Source: JALZAH01 sp051000755 (lineage in GTDB: Bacteria > Actinomycetota > Acidimicrobiia > Acidimicrobiales > Palsa-688). Taken from it: a stretch of DNA of 19,596 nt. This document shows, in pieces, positions 1 to 6,245 of this stretch (its first letter is position 1; each line of letters starts with the position of its first letter). The notes under the pieces are model-generated. The model had not been told where the DNA came from. It saw only the letters and a list, made by a program, of their open reading frames with translations, and searched no databases. The DNA lies in contig JBPCNZ010000113.1 of the NCBI GenBank assembly GCA_051000755.1, positions 1 through 19,596 on the forward strand, read 5' to 3'. The position numbers and the translations under genes are program-made.

Positions 1-45
1 TAGCTAGTTATCACTACAGACAGGTAAGCCTGACTGCTATGCCAA

Positions 46-237
46 GTGTTGGATCCCTGCACCTCGGACCTCCTCAGGCGGGAGAGAGTATTGGCCCTAC
101 GACGTCACTCCAGCGGAGCCGCACCCAAACGATTTGGCGCCGAGCGGGGCCTGTTGCCGCGTGAGGCGAGGAACAACTACCAGATCACCGATCCGTTGGT
201 GGCCGAGTGGATGCGGCGTATGACGTCCGCCCCGTGA
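46..237 (+). pseudogene. C-terminal relic of an AAA-type ATPase (tentative)
   Basis: A 63-residue frame opens at a GTG just after in-frame stops, so nothing upstream in the window extends it. Its last 25 residues, especially YQITDPLVAEWMRR, resemble the closing segment of bacterial ATPases whose winged-helix tail ends in a 'Y-x-(I/L/F)-x-DPL-x-x-(E/D)-W-(L/M)-R-R' pattern. No P-loop, Walker B or other ATPase motif is present, so at most this is the 3' stump of a deleted gene. The first half has the Arg/Ser-rich look of non-coding GC-rich sequence. A chance ORF is the main alternative. The assignment rests only on the recalled tail pattern. Confidence 0.3.
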
Positions 238-264
238 GCAAACCTCCTGCCCGCGTGAGGCTCC

Positions 265-291
265 TTCGGCCGCTGATAGACCCCGGCCGAA
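265..291. terminator. Putative hairpin after the ATPase relic
   Basis: Perfect 8-bp inverted repeat TTCGGCCG / CGGCCGAA with an 11-nt loop, 27 nt after the stop of the ATPase relic and before the next gene. There is no T-tract on either side, so it may only be a GC-rich hairpin of the type common in actinobacterial intergenic regions. Confidence 0.3.
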
Positions 292-316
292 ACGGGTAGG
301 GGTCCGGTAGGTCGTC

Positions 317-322
317 GAGGGA
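317..322 (+). promoter_or_regulatory. Candidate ribosome binding site for a GTG start at 331
   Basis: GAGGGA lies 8 nt before a GTG at 331, a normal Shine-Dalgarno distance. That GTG opens a frame which becomes the frame of the methylenetetrahydrofolate reductase-like gene if one C is removed from the six-C run at 386-391. The conserved CPKQM motif just upstream of the ATG at 407 lies in the downstream frame. This site may therefore mark the ancestral or true start. Confidence 0.4.
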
Positions 323-406
323 CGGCGACCGTGAGGGGGAGCGGCGTATGGCATCGGACGGCTATCAGGTCGGCCCCTGACACCACCCCCCGATTGCCCC
401 AAGCAG

Positions 407-1396
407 ATGATCTTCGGTCCGTGCGGCGGCGTGCGCGCCAACGGCGACTGCGAGGTCGTCGATGGCCAGCCCTGCGTGTTCCTCGAAAGCCCCCTCATCC
501 GCTGGCCGGAGGAGGCCAACCCGCCGGCCGCGACGGCCGTGGGCGTGGACAGCGGGCGACCGTTCGTCATCACCGACCTGCACGTGCGGCCCCGCCATCT
601 CGGGTCCCTGCGCGACGTCATTCGCCGCCTGCAAGGAACGTGCGATGCAGTCCTGGTCGGAGATCACGGCGGAACGAGGAACGACTTCCCCCCCGCCTTC
701 GTCGCCGCCGCCATCCTCGCCGAGGGGATCTCCCCGTGGGTCACCCTGTCGTGCCGGGACCGCAATCGGGTGGCACTGGCCGCGGAGTGCGCGGCCCTGG
801 CCGAGATCGGCGTGGCCGGGGTCCACTGCGTTACGGGCGACTGGCAGGGCGTCGCCGGCGGCCAGGGCGAGACCAAAGTGTTCGACCTCGACGCCCTCCG
901 CCTGGTCGATCTGGCCCGCGGCTACGGCCTCACGGTGTCTGTCGCCGCCGCTCCAGCCGCTCCCCCCACCCACCTGCGGGCGGCCCGCCTGGCCGAGAAG
1001 GTCCGGGCTGGCGCCCAGCTGTGCCTCGTCAACCACGCCGGCGGTCCCGCTCCCGTCACCCGTTTCGTAGCCCGGGCTCGGGAGTTCGGCGCCGACATTC
1101 CCTTCGTTCCGTGCATCCCGTTCCTCTCGGATCGGGCCTCGGTGCAGACCCTGGCGTCCCTTCCCGGGCTGGTCCTCGATCCAACTGCCGTGGACGCGGC
1201 TGGCCACGATCCCGAGGGCGCCACCGGTGGGATCACGGTCGCCGTGGCCGAGGCAGCTGCCATGATGGCCATCGATGGTGTCGCCGGCGTGAACCTCTCC
1301 GGCTCCGCGTCGAAGGCCTCCGAGGTCGACTCGGCCGAACTCATGGCCAACCTGGGCCGGCGGATCCGTCAGACGGGTGGGCGGGTCCGGACATGA
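407..1396 (+). CDS. Methylenetetrahydrofolate reductase-family protein with N-terminal Cys-rich (MTHFR_C-like) domain
   Basis: The 329-residue reading frame has two parts. Residues 1-25 (GPCGGVR, then CEV and CVF) match the Cys-rich domain known as MTHFR_C, normally introduced by a CPK-x-M motif. Residues from about 52 look like the MTHFR TIM barrel: VITDLHVRP, the SCRDRNR strand near 115-121 and VTGDWQG near 142-148. The family reduces 5,10-methylene-tetrahydrofolate to 5-methyl-tetrahydrofolate in the cytoplasm. Whether this member does so, and whether the Cys set (C6, C15, C23 plus one upstream) binds zinc or an Fe-S cluster, is not visible. The ATG at 407 is the first ordinary start in frame, but it lies inside the conserved motif: codons 395-406 read C-P-K-Q in frame. 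The real start is therefore probably upstream (CTG 377, or GTG 331 after a one-base correction). The stop overlaps the next gene by ATGA. Confidence 0.8.
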   Translation: MIFGPCGGVRANGDCEVVDGQPCVFLESPLIRWPEEANPPAATAVGVDSGRPFVITDLHVRPRHLGSLRDVIRRLQGTCDAVLVGDHGGTRNDFPPAFVAAAILAEGISPWVTLSCRDRNRVALAAECAALAEIGVAGVHCVTGDWQGVAGGQGETKVFDLDALRLVDLARGYGLTVSVAAAPAAPPTHLRAARLAEKVRAGAQLCLVNHAGGPAPVTRFVARAREFGADIPFVPCIPFLSDRASVQTLASLPGLVLDPTAVDAAGHDPEGATGGITVAVAEAAAMMAIDGVAGVNLSGSASKASEVDSAELMANLGRRIRQTGGRVRT

Positions 1397-2154
1397 CCGA
1401 CGACGCCGACACCGCCGCCGAGGAGTTCGACACCGAAGCGGCATGGACGGTGGAGATCCTGGCCGAGCTGGCGCCGGACGACGCCATTCCCGGGGCCTGT
1501 CGAGGCAGCGGCGACCCGGCCGCCCTCGACTGGCTGGCGGATGCACTCGAGGTCAACCAGGCCACCCGCTTCCTCGACCTGGGCGGCGGTATCGGCGGGC
1601 CCGCGGCCTGGCTCCGGCAGCGGCAGGGGTGTGACCCGATCGTCGCCGAGCCCATGATCGATGCTGCCCGGGGTGCCAGGACCCTCTTCGATCTGGCGTC
1701 GGTGGCCGTGTCGGACCAGCTCCCCTTCGCCGCCGGGACCTTCGAGGCCACCTGGGCTCTGGCCGTGCTCTCCACGGTGGACGACAAGGTGCTCACCCTC
1801 TCGGAGCTGCACCGGGTGATGGCCCCCGGAGGCCACCTCGGTTTGCACGAGTACCTGAGGACGGTCGACCGTCTCGACGATCCCCCGGCGGGCAATGACT
1901 TCCTCACCTTCGCTGAGCTCGCCGCCGCCCTCTCCGGCGCCGGCTTCGAGATCGTCGAGGACATCGGCGCCGACCAGCTCGGCTCGCCACCGTCCGACTG
2001 GCAGGCGTCCACCGATCAGGTCAAGCACGCCCTCGCCGACCGCCACGCCGGAGCGAAGACGCTCGAGGACAGTCAGGCCGCCGAGGGGCGCTTCGTCGAC
2101 CTGCTCGCAGATGGGGCGCTCACCGTCCGGCTCATCCACGCCACCCGCCTCTGA
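1393..2154 (+). CDS. Class I SAM-dependent methyltransferase
   Basis: A 253-residue cytoplasmic protein with a Methyltransf_11-like Rossmann fold. Motif I is FLDLGGGIGGP at residues 60-70, the acidic residue after strand 2 is in VAEPM (84-88), and a catalytic-region strand reads EATWALAVLSTVDD (about 118-131). After these comes APGGHLGLHEY, typical of the strand-5 region. The ATG is chosen because it overlaps the upstream TGA (ATGA), which points to translational coupling with the folate-reductase-like gene. The same frame is open far upstream, but that part lies antiphase over the other gene and has shadow composition. The neighbour suggests a one-carbon or methyl-transfer role. The substrate cannot be told from sequence; MerR/ArsM-type Cys signatures are absent. 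Confidence 0.85.
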   Translation: MTDDADTAAEEFDTEAAWTVEILAELAPDDAIPGACRGSGDPAALDWLADALEVNQATRFLDLGGGIGGPAAWLRQRQGCDPIVAEPMIDAARGARTLFDLASVAVSDQLPFAAGTFEATWALAVLSTVDDKVLTLSELHRVMAPGGHLGLHEYLRTVDRLDDPPAGNDFLTFAELAAALSGAGFEIVEDIGADQLGSPPSDWQASTDQVKHALADRHAGAKTLEDSQAAEGRFVDLLADGALTVRLIHATRL

Positions 2155-2316
2155 GTGGTGGCGCCAGGTCGGGAACCATGTCGCAACCGAACGGACCAAC
2201 AGCTCGTCTCCCCTACGAGTTGCCGGCTTGGCAAGACTCGAGCCGACACGGCGGCCGCCGCCCTCCACGGCTACTTCCGGGAGCTGATGCTTGGCCACGG
2301 CTTGAAGTCGACCTCC

Positions 2317-2324
2317 GAGAGGGG
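2317..2324 (+). promoter_or_regulatory. Strong Shine-Dalgarno feeding an 11-codon frame ahead of the DinB gene
   Basis: GAGAGGGG sits 4 nt before an ATG at 2329. That ATG opens only ten codons before TGA (2359-2361). The DinB-like reading frame starts at GTG 2348 in the +1 frame with no good ribosome site. Removing one G from the GG at 2344-2345 would join the ATG to the DinB frame (MTVVLDVAVADTG). Either an indel hides the true N-terminus, or the short frame is a coupled leader. Confidence 0.35.
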
Positions 2325-2347
2325 CACCATGACCGTCGTGCTCGGAT

Positions 2348-2899
2348 GTGGCGGTGGCTGATACCGGGGCCGCGCTGTTGGCGACCTTCGACTATGTGTG
2401 GCGCCGTTTCACGGACCGGTTGGTCGGGCTGACCGACGAGGAGTACTTCTGGGAGCCCGTAGCGGGCTGCTGGTCGATGAGGCCCGACAGCAACGGCCGG
2501 TGGTCTCTTGACGGCGGTGGCGGTGGTGGCCCGGCTCCCGAGCCGGTCCCTGTTGCCACCATCGCGTGGAGAATCGCTCATCTCGCCGGTCTGGGTCTGG
2601 GAGGCTTCGCCGATCGACGCTTCGGCGAGGGGAGCCTCACACCGAACGCCGTCGAGCTCGCCACCACGGTCGAGGCCCTGCCCGGCTTCCTGCAGGCCAA
2701 CTATGAAACCTGGCGGCGGGGAATGGTCGGACTCGACCACGACGGCTGGACACAACCTCTCGGCCCGAGCTGGGGCCCGTTCGCTGAGGCCTCGACCACG
2801 GACCTCGCGCTCCATGTCCTCGACGAGGTCGTCCACCACGCCGCTGAGGTCGGCCTGCTGCGGGACCTCTACCAGCACCGCTCCACCTTCCGGGCGTGA
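2348..2899 (+). CDS. DinB superfamily protein (DinB_2-like)
   Basis: A 183-residue protein with the expected four-helix-bundle pattern. It has an N-terminal helix ending in LTDEEYFWEP, a central WRIAHLAG with a conserved His (H78), and a C-terminal HVLDEVVHHAAEVGLLRDLY stretch with H156, H163 and H164 as the usual metal-binding positions. DinB-fold proteins are metal-dependent thiol S-transferases or damage-inducible proteins. The activity here is unknown, though actinobacterial relatives include mycothiol-dependent enzymes. A Gly-rich loop near 56-61 is a likely lineage-specific insertion. GTG 2348 is the first start in frame after a stop at 2330 and has a poor ribosome site. The preceding good site and ATG at 2329 are one base out of frame, so the N-terminus is uncertain. 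Confidence 0.8.
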   Translation: MAVADTGAALLATFDYVWRRFTDRLVGLTDEEYFWEPVAGCWSMRPDSNGRWSLDGGGGGGPAPEPVPVATIAWRIAHLAGLGLGGFADRRFGEGSLTPNAVELATTVEALPGFLQANYETWRRGMVGLDHDGWTQPLGPSWGPFAEASTTDLALHVLDEVVHHAAEVGLLRDLYQHRSTFRA

Positions 2900-3076
2900 G
2901 CGAAACCGACGATGCTGGTCAAGGTCGCAGCGGGCGACACCGTCGGTCGGCTTACGGTCATAGAAGGCCGCCTGGCTCCACGAATCCCTCGCCTGGCAAA
3001 CAGATCATCGCCAACAACCGAGCCGGCGGCTGGCGCAAGCTCAAGCCTGCACCATGACCGCCGGGCGGGCCCGGGG

Positions 3077-3373
3077 TTACTTCACCGCCAGGATGTCCGC
3101 GGTGCGAATGTCGGGGGCGCTGGCCAGGAGGTCCGGGCCGACCTCGCCGAGGGCGGCGGGGATCTGTCCGTTCAGGTGAGCCTGACGGCCGTCCTCGTCC
3201 TAGAAGGCGTCGAAGATCCAGTAGGTGGTGTCGCTGAGCTTGAAGGCGTACCAGGTCACCGTGCCCTGCTCGGCGGCGGCTAGTTCCCGCCCCTGCTTCA
3301 AGAAGGCGCCCAGTTCGTCACCCTTGCCGGGCTTAGCCTCGAGCAGTGCCAGCAGTCCTCGATCAACAGTCAT
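3077..3373 (-). pseudogene. Antibiotic biosynthesis monooxygenase (ABM) domain protein interrupted by an amber codon
   Basis: Read on the minus strand from ATG 3373 (GAGAGG seven bases upstream), the frame encodes MTVDRGLLALLEAKPGKGDE, a Gln/Ala-rich helix with an EQGTVTWYAFKLSDTTYWI strand, then IFDAF. A TAG at 3202-3200 is codon 58. The same frame continues DEDGRQAHLNGQIPAALGEV, a second helix, and TADILAVK to a natural TAA at 3079-3077. At 98 codons the whole fits the usual length of single-domain ABM/YgiN-like proteins, where IFDAF-x-DE-x-GR-x-AHL is a familiar pattern. These are small dimeric cytoplasmic proteins; some are cofactor-free monooxygenases. The only lesion is the TAG. It could be a recent nonsense mutation or a base-call error; stop-codon recoding has no support here. 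Confidence 0.75.
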
Positions 3374-3416
3374 AGATCATCCTCTCATTGTCGGTGATGG
3401 CGACGCTAGGAGCCAC

Positions 3417-3446
3417 CCGGGCGGTGCGCCACCCCGCACCGCCCGG
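3417..3446. other. Perfect 12-bp inverted repeat with 6-nt loop
   Basis: Arms CCGGGCGGTGCG and CGCACCGCCCGG enclose CCACCC. This is the strongest simple hairpin I found in the window. It lies 43 nt upstream of the start of the interrupted ABM gene (minus strand) and about 215 nt before the next + strand gene. It has no T-tract, so a 5'-leader structure or protein-binding site is as likely as a terminator. Nothing else is recognisable in the 287 bases between 3374 and 3660 except a TAACAT -10-like box at 3645-3650. Confidence 0.5.
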
Positions 3447-3660
3447 AGTCGACAGCGCGGGCGGTTGGCTCCAAGCATGTCAGCTGGTAGGGCGCCGGCC
3501 CATGGTCCCCGTCACCCCCGGTCGCCGGCGGCAGCGATCACCGGGCCAAGAGACCGAAGCCCCGGCGGGGCGCTCACCTGCGGGGACGAGGACATTCCCC
3601 AAACGTCCGTGATGGGCGGCCGGGGCCGAGTCGGACCGGCCCGGTAACATCGAGAGGAGT

Positions 3661-4497
3661 ATGCCTTTGCCCGCCGGCAGCGCCCTCTCGGTGGAGAAGC
3701 CGGAGCGGCGCAAACCGAACCGGCGGCGGCGGCTCATCGTGCCGGCTCTGGTGACGGTCGTGGTCCTCGGCGCTGCGGTGCTGGGCTCGTTCCTGTGGAC
3801 GGCCCATTACATCCATACCGCCACCTCCGGCTTGCAGCCCGCCAACCCCGGTGCCCCCACCCCCGGCCCGAGCGGTGCGGGTGGGGGCGCGGCCGCCAAC
3901 CAGGCCGCCCTGTTGGCCCAGGTCCATGGCGCCGTGTGGGCGGTCACCACCCTCGACGGCAACGGCAATCCCTCGGTGGGCTCCGCCTTTGCTGTGGTCT
4001 CCACCTCCACCCAGACGCTCTTGCTGACCTCCTACACGGTCGTGGCCGCCGCCACCTACCAAACGGCGCCCCCGGTGCAGATCCACCAGGGCGACGGCGC
4101 CGATCAGGTGGTGTCGCTACGCACCTGGGACACGGCCCACGACCTGGCCCTGCTGGTGATGGACAAGGGCAACGAGCCCGTCCTCCGCGGCACCAGCGGC
4201 GTTCCTCCGGTCCTGGGGCAGCAGATCTACGAGGTGTCGGCGGCGGGCGGCCCGACCGGCGCCATCACCCCCGGCAAGCTGACGGCGGTGGCGGCCGGCA
4301 CGCTCGATGACGCCGCCCCCCAGGACAACGCTTCCCGGGGAGGGCCGCTGATCGACACCAACGGCGACGCCCTGGGGGTGACCTCATCGACCTATGTGCC
4401 CCCGCAACCGGCCGCCACCTCCGGCGCCCATTCCAGCGTGCCGATCCAGACGGCGTGTGGCCAGGTGCTGGTCTGCCCTGGCGGTTCCTTCCCCTGA
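3661..4497 (+). CDS. Membrane-anchored trypsin-fold protein lacking catalytic His and Ser (pseudoprotease)
   Basis: A 278-residue protein. A basic stretch RRKPNRRRR (16-24) precedes one membrane helix (about 25-47, no cleavage site obvious), then a Pro/Gly/Ala linker (58-80). From about 81 on it looks like an HtrA/trypsin fold: VGSAFAVVS, the LLLTSYTVV strand at 120-128, the HDLALL Asp strand at 160-165, and GGPL at 227-230 in the oxyanion region. In active relatives the first strand carries His (TxxHVV) and the last reads G-N-S-G-G-P-L. Here T126 replaces His and R226 replaces Ser, while D161 remains. It is therefore probably non-catalytic, perhaps a ligand-binding or scaffold protein outside the membrane. 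C266 and C272 could form a disulfide. The ATG has AGGAG only 1 nt upstream, so GTG 3691 is an alternative start. Confidence 0.75.
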   Translation: MPLPAGSALSVEKPERRKPNRRRRLIVPALVTVVVLGAAVLGSFLWTAHYIHTATSGLQPANPGAPTPGPSGAGGGAAANQAALLAQVHGAVWAVTTLDGNGNPSVGSAFAVVSTSTQTLLLTSYTVVAAATYQTAPPVQIHQGDGADQVVSLRTWDTAHDLALLVMDKGNEPVLRGTSGVPPVLGQQIYEVSAAGGPTGAITPGKLTAVAAGTLDDAAPQDNASRGGPLIDTNGDALGVTSSTYVPPQPAATSGAHSSVPIQTACGQVLVCPGGSFP

Positions 4498-4511
4498 GTG
4501 GCGCCACGCTC

Positions 4512-4586
4512 GGTCCGCTCCGAGGCCCGGGGCGGAGGGTCGGGTCGGGTGCGGGGGTCGGCCGGGTCCGCTCCGAGGCCCGGGGC
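4512..4586. repeat. Pair of 22-bp direct repeats downstream of the pseudoprotease gene
   Basis: GGTCCGCTCCGAGGCCCGGG followed by GC occurs exactly at 4512-4533 and 4565-4586. Each copy is followed within a few bases by TCGGGTCGGG, so the repeated block is longer but imperfect, with a 53-bp period. It lies in the 356-base non-genic stretch 4498-4853, right after the pseudoprotease stop codon. No mobile-element gene or target-site signature is visible. Confidence 0.7.
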
Positions 4587-4628
4587 CGGATCGGGTCGGG
4601 GAGCGCCCGCCGGCAATGCCGATCTCCC

Positions 4629-4680
4629 CGTTCTGATTGGTGAAAAGGAGCAAGGATGCGCTTTTTCGCGTATCAGAACG
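4629..4680 (+). promoter_or_regulatory. Long near-perfect hairpin covering a ribosome site and start codon
   Basis: Arms at 4629-4652 and 4657-4680 pair over 24 positions: 19 Watson-Crick pairs, 2 G-U wobbles on the + strand RNA and 3 mismatches, with a 4-nt AGGA loop. The outer 9 bp (CGTTCTGAT / ATCAGAACG) are perfect. The left arm contains AAAAGGAG, which pairs with the CTTTTT of the right arm. An ATG at 4656 sits at the loop edge. As RNA this would hide the ribosome site and start of the small ORF 4656-4847. The wobbles become A-C mismatches on the other strand, which favours a + strand role. A miniature inverted-repeat insertion is an alternative. Confidence 0.5.
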
Positions 4681-4847
4681 AGCAGAGGCAGGGAAGGCCC
4701 GGCGTCGAGGGCGCACGTCGCGGGAGGTTCGCCGGTGTCGGGCGATCTCAGCCACGGCCTGCAGTCAGGGGAGCCACAGAGCCCATGGTCCCGGAGCCGG
4801 GGAGTTGGGGAGTTGGTGAGTTGGGGAGTTGGGGAGCCTACGGTTGA
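4656..4847 (+). CDS. Possible 63-residue leader ORF (uncertain)
   Basis: ATG 4656 follows AAGGAG by 5 nt, a near-ideal Shine-Dalgarno that lies in the arm of the 4629-4680 hairpin. The frame encodes a basic peptide beginning MRFFAYQNEQRQG and ending with a Gly/Trp/Glu stretch (SWGVGELG, SWGAYG) made by the 8-bp tandem repeat at 4799-4838. It stops 6 nt before the GTG of the zinc-ribbon gene, a spacing that would allow translational coupling. There is no family resemblance, and codon use is not clearly that of the neighbours. It could equally be a chance ORF. The ribosome site and position are the only support. Confidence 0.25.
   Translation: MRFFAYQNEQRQGRPGVEGARRGRFAGVGRSQPRPAVRGATEPMVPEPGSWGVGELGSWGAYG
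4799..4838 (+). repeat. Five tandem copies of an 8-bp unit in the upstream region of the zinc-ribbon gene
   Basis: Units are GGGGAGTT, GGGGAGTT, GGTGAGTT, GGGGAGTT, GGGGAGCC, end to end. The array ends immediately before a TACGGT (4839-4844), which fits an actinobacterial -10 box 9 nt before the GTG at 4854. A -35 at normal spacing would fall in the variant third unit. The array could be a set of protein-binding iterons or a slippage-prone promoter element. The copy-number change it allows is an inference. Confidence 0.6.
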
Positions 4848-4853
4848 GCTCTT

Positions 4854-6170
4854 GTGGAGCTGCGTTGCGTGGGGTGCCGGTCGGAGGTGTCCGAATGGGC
4901 CGGGTGGTGCCCGATCTGCGGGCGGGCACTCGACGACGCCGAACCGATAGCCGCAAGCGGACCGATAGTCGCAACGGGCCCCGCGACCGGCCCCGCAACC
5001 CCGGCGGCCGAACCGGCGACGGGCTCGACGACCCGGACCCCCGGGCCGGCGGCGCCTCCGAGCGGGCCAACACCAGCCAAACCGCCCGACCGGCTCAGGC
5101 CTGTTCGTGGACGTCCGAGCCGTCGGGCGCTGCGAGGGATGGGGGTGACCGTAGTTGCCGTAACGGTCCTGGCCGGCGCCACCGCATGGGGGCTCACCGC
5201 AAACAACGACAACCGCAACCATAACCACAGCCCGGCGAACGGTCACCTGCCGGCCTCCCTGCGATCACAGTTGCTGTTCGTCGCCGACCGGGGCCGCACC
5301 GCCATCGTCCGCGCCGACGGCACCACGATCAACGACTTCCCCGGGCTCGCCGCCACCGGCTACCCCTTCCAGCCCCTGGACACCGGAGACGGTCTGGCGG
5401 TGTTCGTCCACGACAACCAGGCCTACCGGGTCTCTGCGTCAGGTGGGCCGCCCCAGCACATCGGTGCCGCCACATCCATCTTCCCCGCCGACGGTGGTGC
5501 GGTCGGTCTCCAAGTCGGCGGCAACGGCGAGCCCACCTTCGTGGAGTACATGGCAGCCGACGGCACCATTCCCCAGCCGGGGACCTCCTCCACCCAACTT
5601 CCCCTCGGCTCCACCGCCGTGGCCCGGCTTACCGACGGCCTCCTGGTCCTCTCCAACCCCACCCAGTCCCGGCCGCCGCGGTTCCAGCTCATCGAGGCCC
5701 ATTCGAGCCTGACACTCGGATCCCTCACGGCCGTGGTCGGAACCCACCAGAACTGGGTCGCCGGGCTCAGTTGCCCACCGAAGCCGGGATACGGCTGCGG
5801 GCTCCATCTGATCGACACGGCCGGCAACACCGACCGGTTGGTCAGGGCACCGGACGGTTTCACGGGGTTCGCCGATGGGGGTCGTTTTTCTCCGGATGGA
5901 TCGCTGTTGGCCGCCTTTGTCTACGACGCTGCTCCTTCGAATCCGGCAAGGATCCATCTGGCCCTGATCCGCACGAGCACCGCCACCGTGTCGGTCGTCG
6001 GGCCACTGCTTCGCGTCGCCGGGTCGGCTATCTGGAGCACCGACAGCCACTGGGTGTTCTACGGCGGGCTCACCGGCCCCCTGTTCGCCGAGCAGACCTC
6101 CACCCACGGGCCCGTCGGGACCTCGTGGAAGCTCCCGCTGGAGAGCTCCTTCGCCGTCACGGCCCTCTGA
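4854..6170 (+). CDS. Zinc-ribbon membrane protein with extracytoplasmic beta-propeller-like domain
   Basis: 438 residues in four parts. (1) A zinc ribbon at the N-terminus, C5-x2-C8 and C19-x2-C22 (CVGC and CPIC). (2) A Pro/Ala/Thr-rich linker, about 31-90. (3) One membrane helix, about 96-113, preceded by Arg-rich sequence, so the ribbon should be cytoplasmic. (4) An outside domain of about 310 residues with blade-like strands. Clear PD40/WD-type signatures occur only near the end (FSPDGSLLAAF at 345-355, WSTDSHWVFYG at 394-404), and C307/C315 may pair. It probably senses or binds something outside; no enzyme motif is seen. The GTG start is chosen because the first Cys pair begins at residue 5. 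A TACGGT box 9 nt upstream suggests a leaderless or very short leader. The pseudoprotease gene upstream has the same membrane topology. Confidence 0.8.
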   Translation: MELRCVGCRSEVSEWAGWCPICGRALDDAEPIAASGPIVATGPATGPATPAAEPATGSTTRTPGPAAPPSGPTPAKPPDRLRPVRGRPSRRALRGMGVTVVAVTVLAGATAWGLTANNDNRNHNHSPANGHLPASLRSQLLFVADRGRTAIVRADGTTINDFPGLAATGYPFQPLDTGDGLAVFVHDNQAYRVSASGGPPQHIGAATSIFPADGGAVGLQVGGNGEPTFVEYMAADGTIPQPGTSSTQLPLGSTAVARLTDGLLVLSNPTQSRPPRFQLIEAHSSLTLGSLTAVVGTHQNWVAGLSCPPKPGYGCGLHLIDTAGNTDRLVRAPDGFTGFADGGRFSPDGSLLAAFVYDAAPSNPARIHLALIRTSTATVSVVGPLLRVAGSAIWSTDSHWVFYGGLTGPLFAEQTSTHGPVGTSWKLPLESSFAVTAL

Positions 6171-6187
6171 ACACCGCCCGCCGCAGA

Positions 6188-6214
6188 CGGCCCGGCCCCG
6201 CCTCCCCCGGGCCG
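6188..6214. terminator. Hairpin between convergent genes
   Basis: CGGCCCGG (6188-6195) and CCGGGCCG (6207-6214) form a perfect 8-bp stem with an 11-nt loop. It lies in the 75-bp gap between the stop of the zinc-ribbon protein and the stop of the penicillin-binding protein gene. The position suits a two-way terminator. There is no T-run on either side. Confidence 0.4.
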
Positions 6215-6245
6215 CCGAGGCCCGGACGGCCAGCTACGGCACCGG

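Noticed and set aside
331..1392. Upstream extension of the methyltransferase frame to GTG 331
   Set aside because: Over this span the folate-reductase frame carries clear family motifs, while the extension is Arg/Pro-rich. Only the ribosome site at 317-322 is of interest.
2900..3076. Possible gene or mobile-element relic between the DinB and ABM genes
   Set aside because: Short frames on both strands were read, but none showed a recognisable family pattern or ribosome site.
4392..5246. A 284-codon minus-strand open frame over the repeat region
   Set aside because: It overlaps two + strand genes antisense, and its Pro/Arg/Ser-rich translation reflects GC repeats. No motif is seen.
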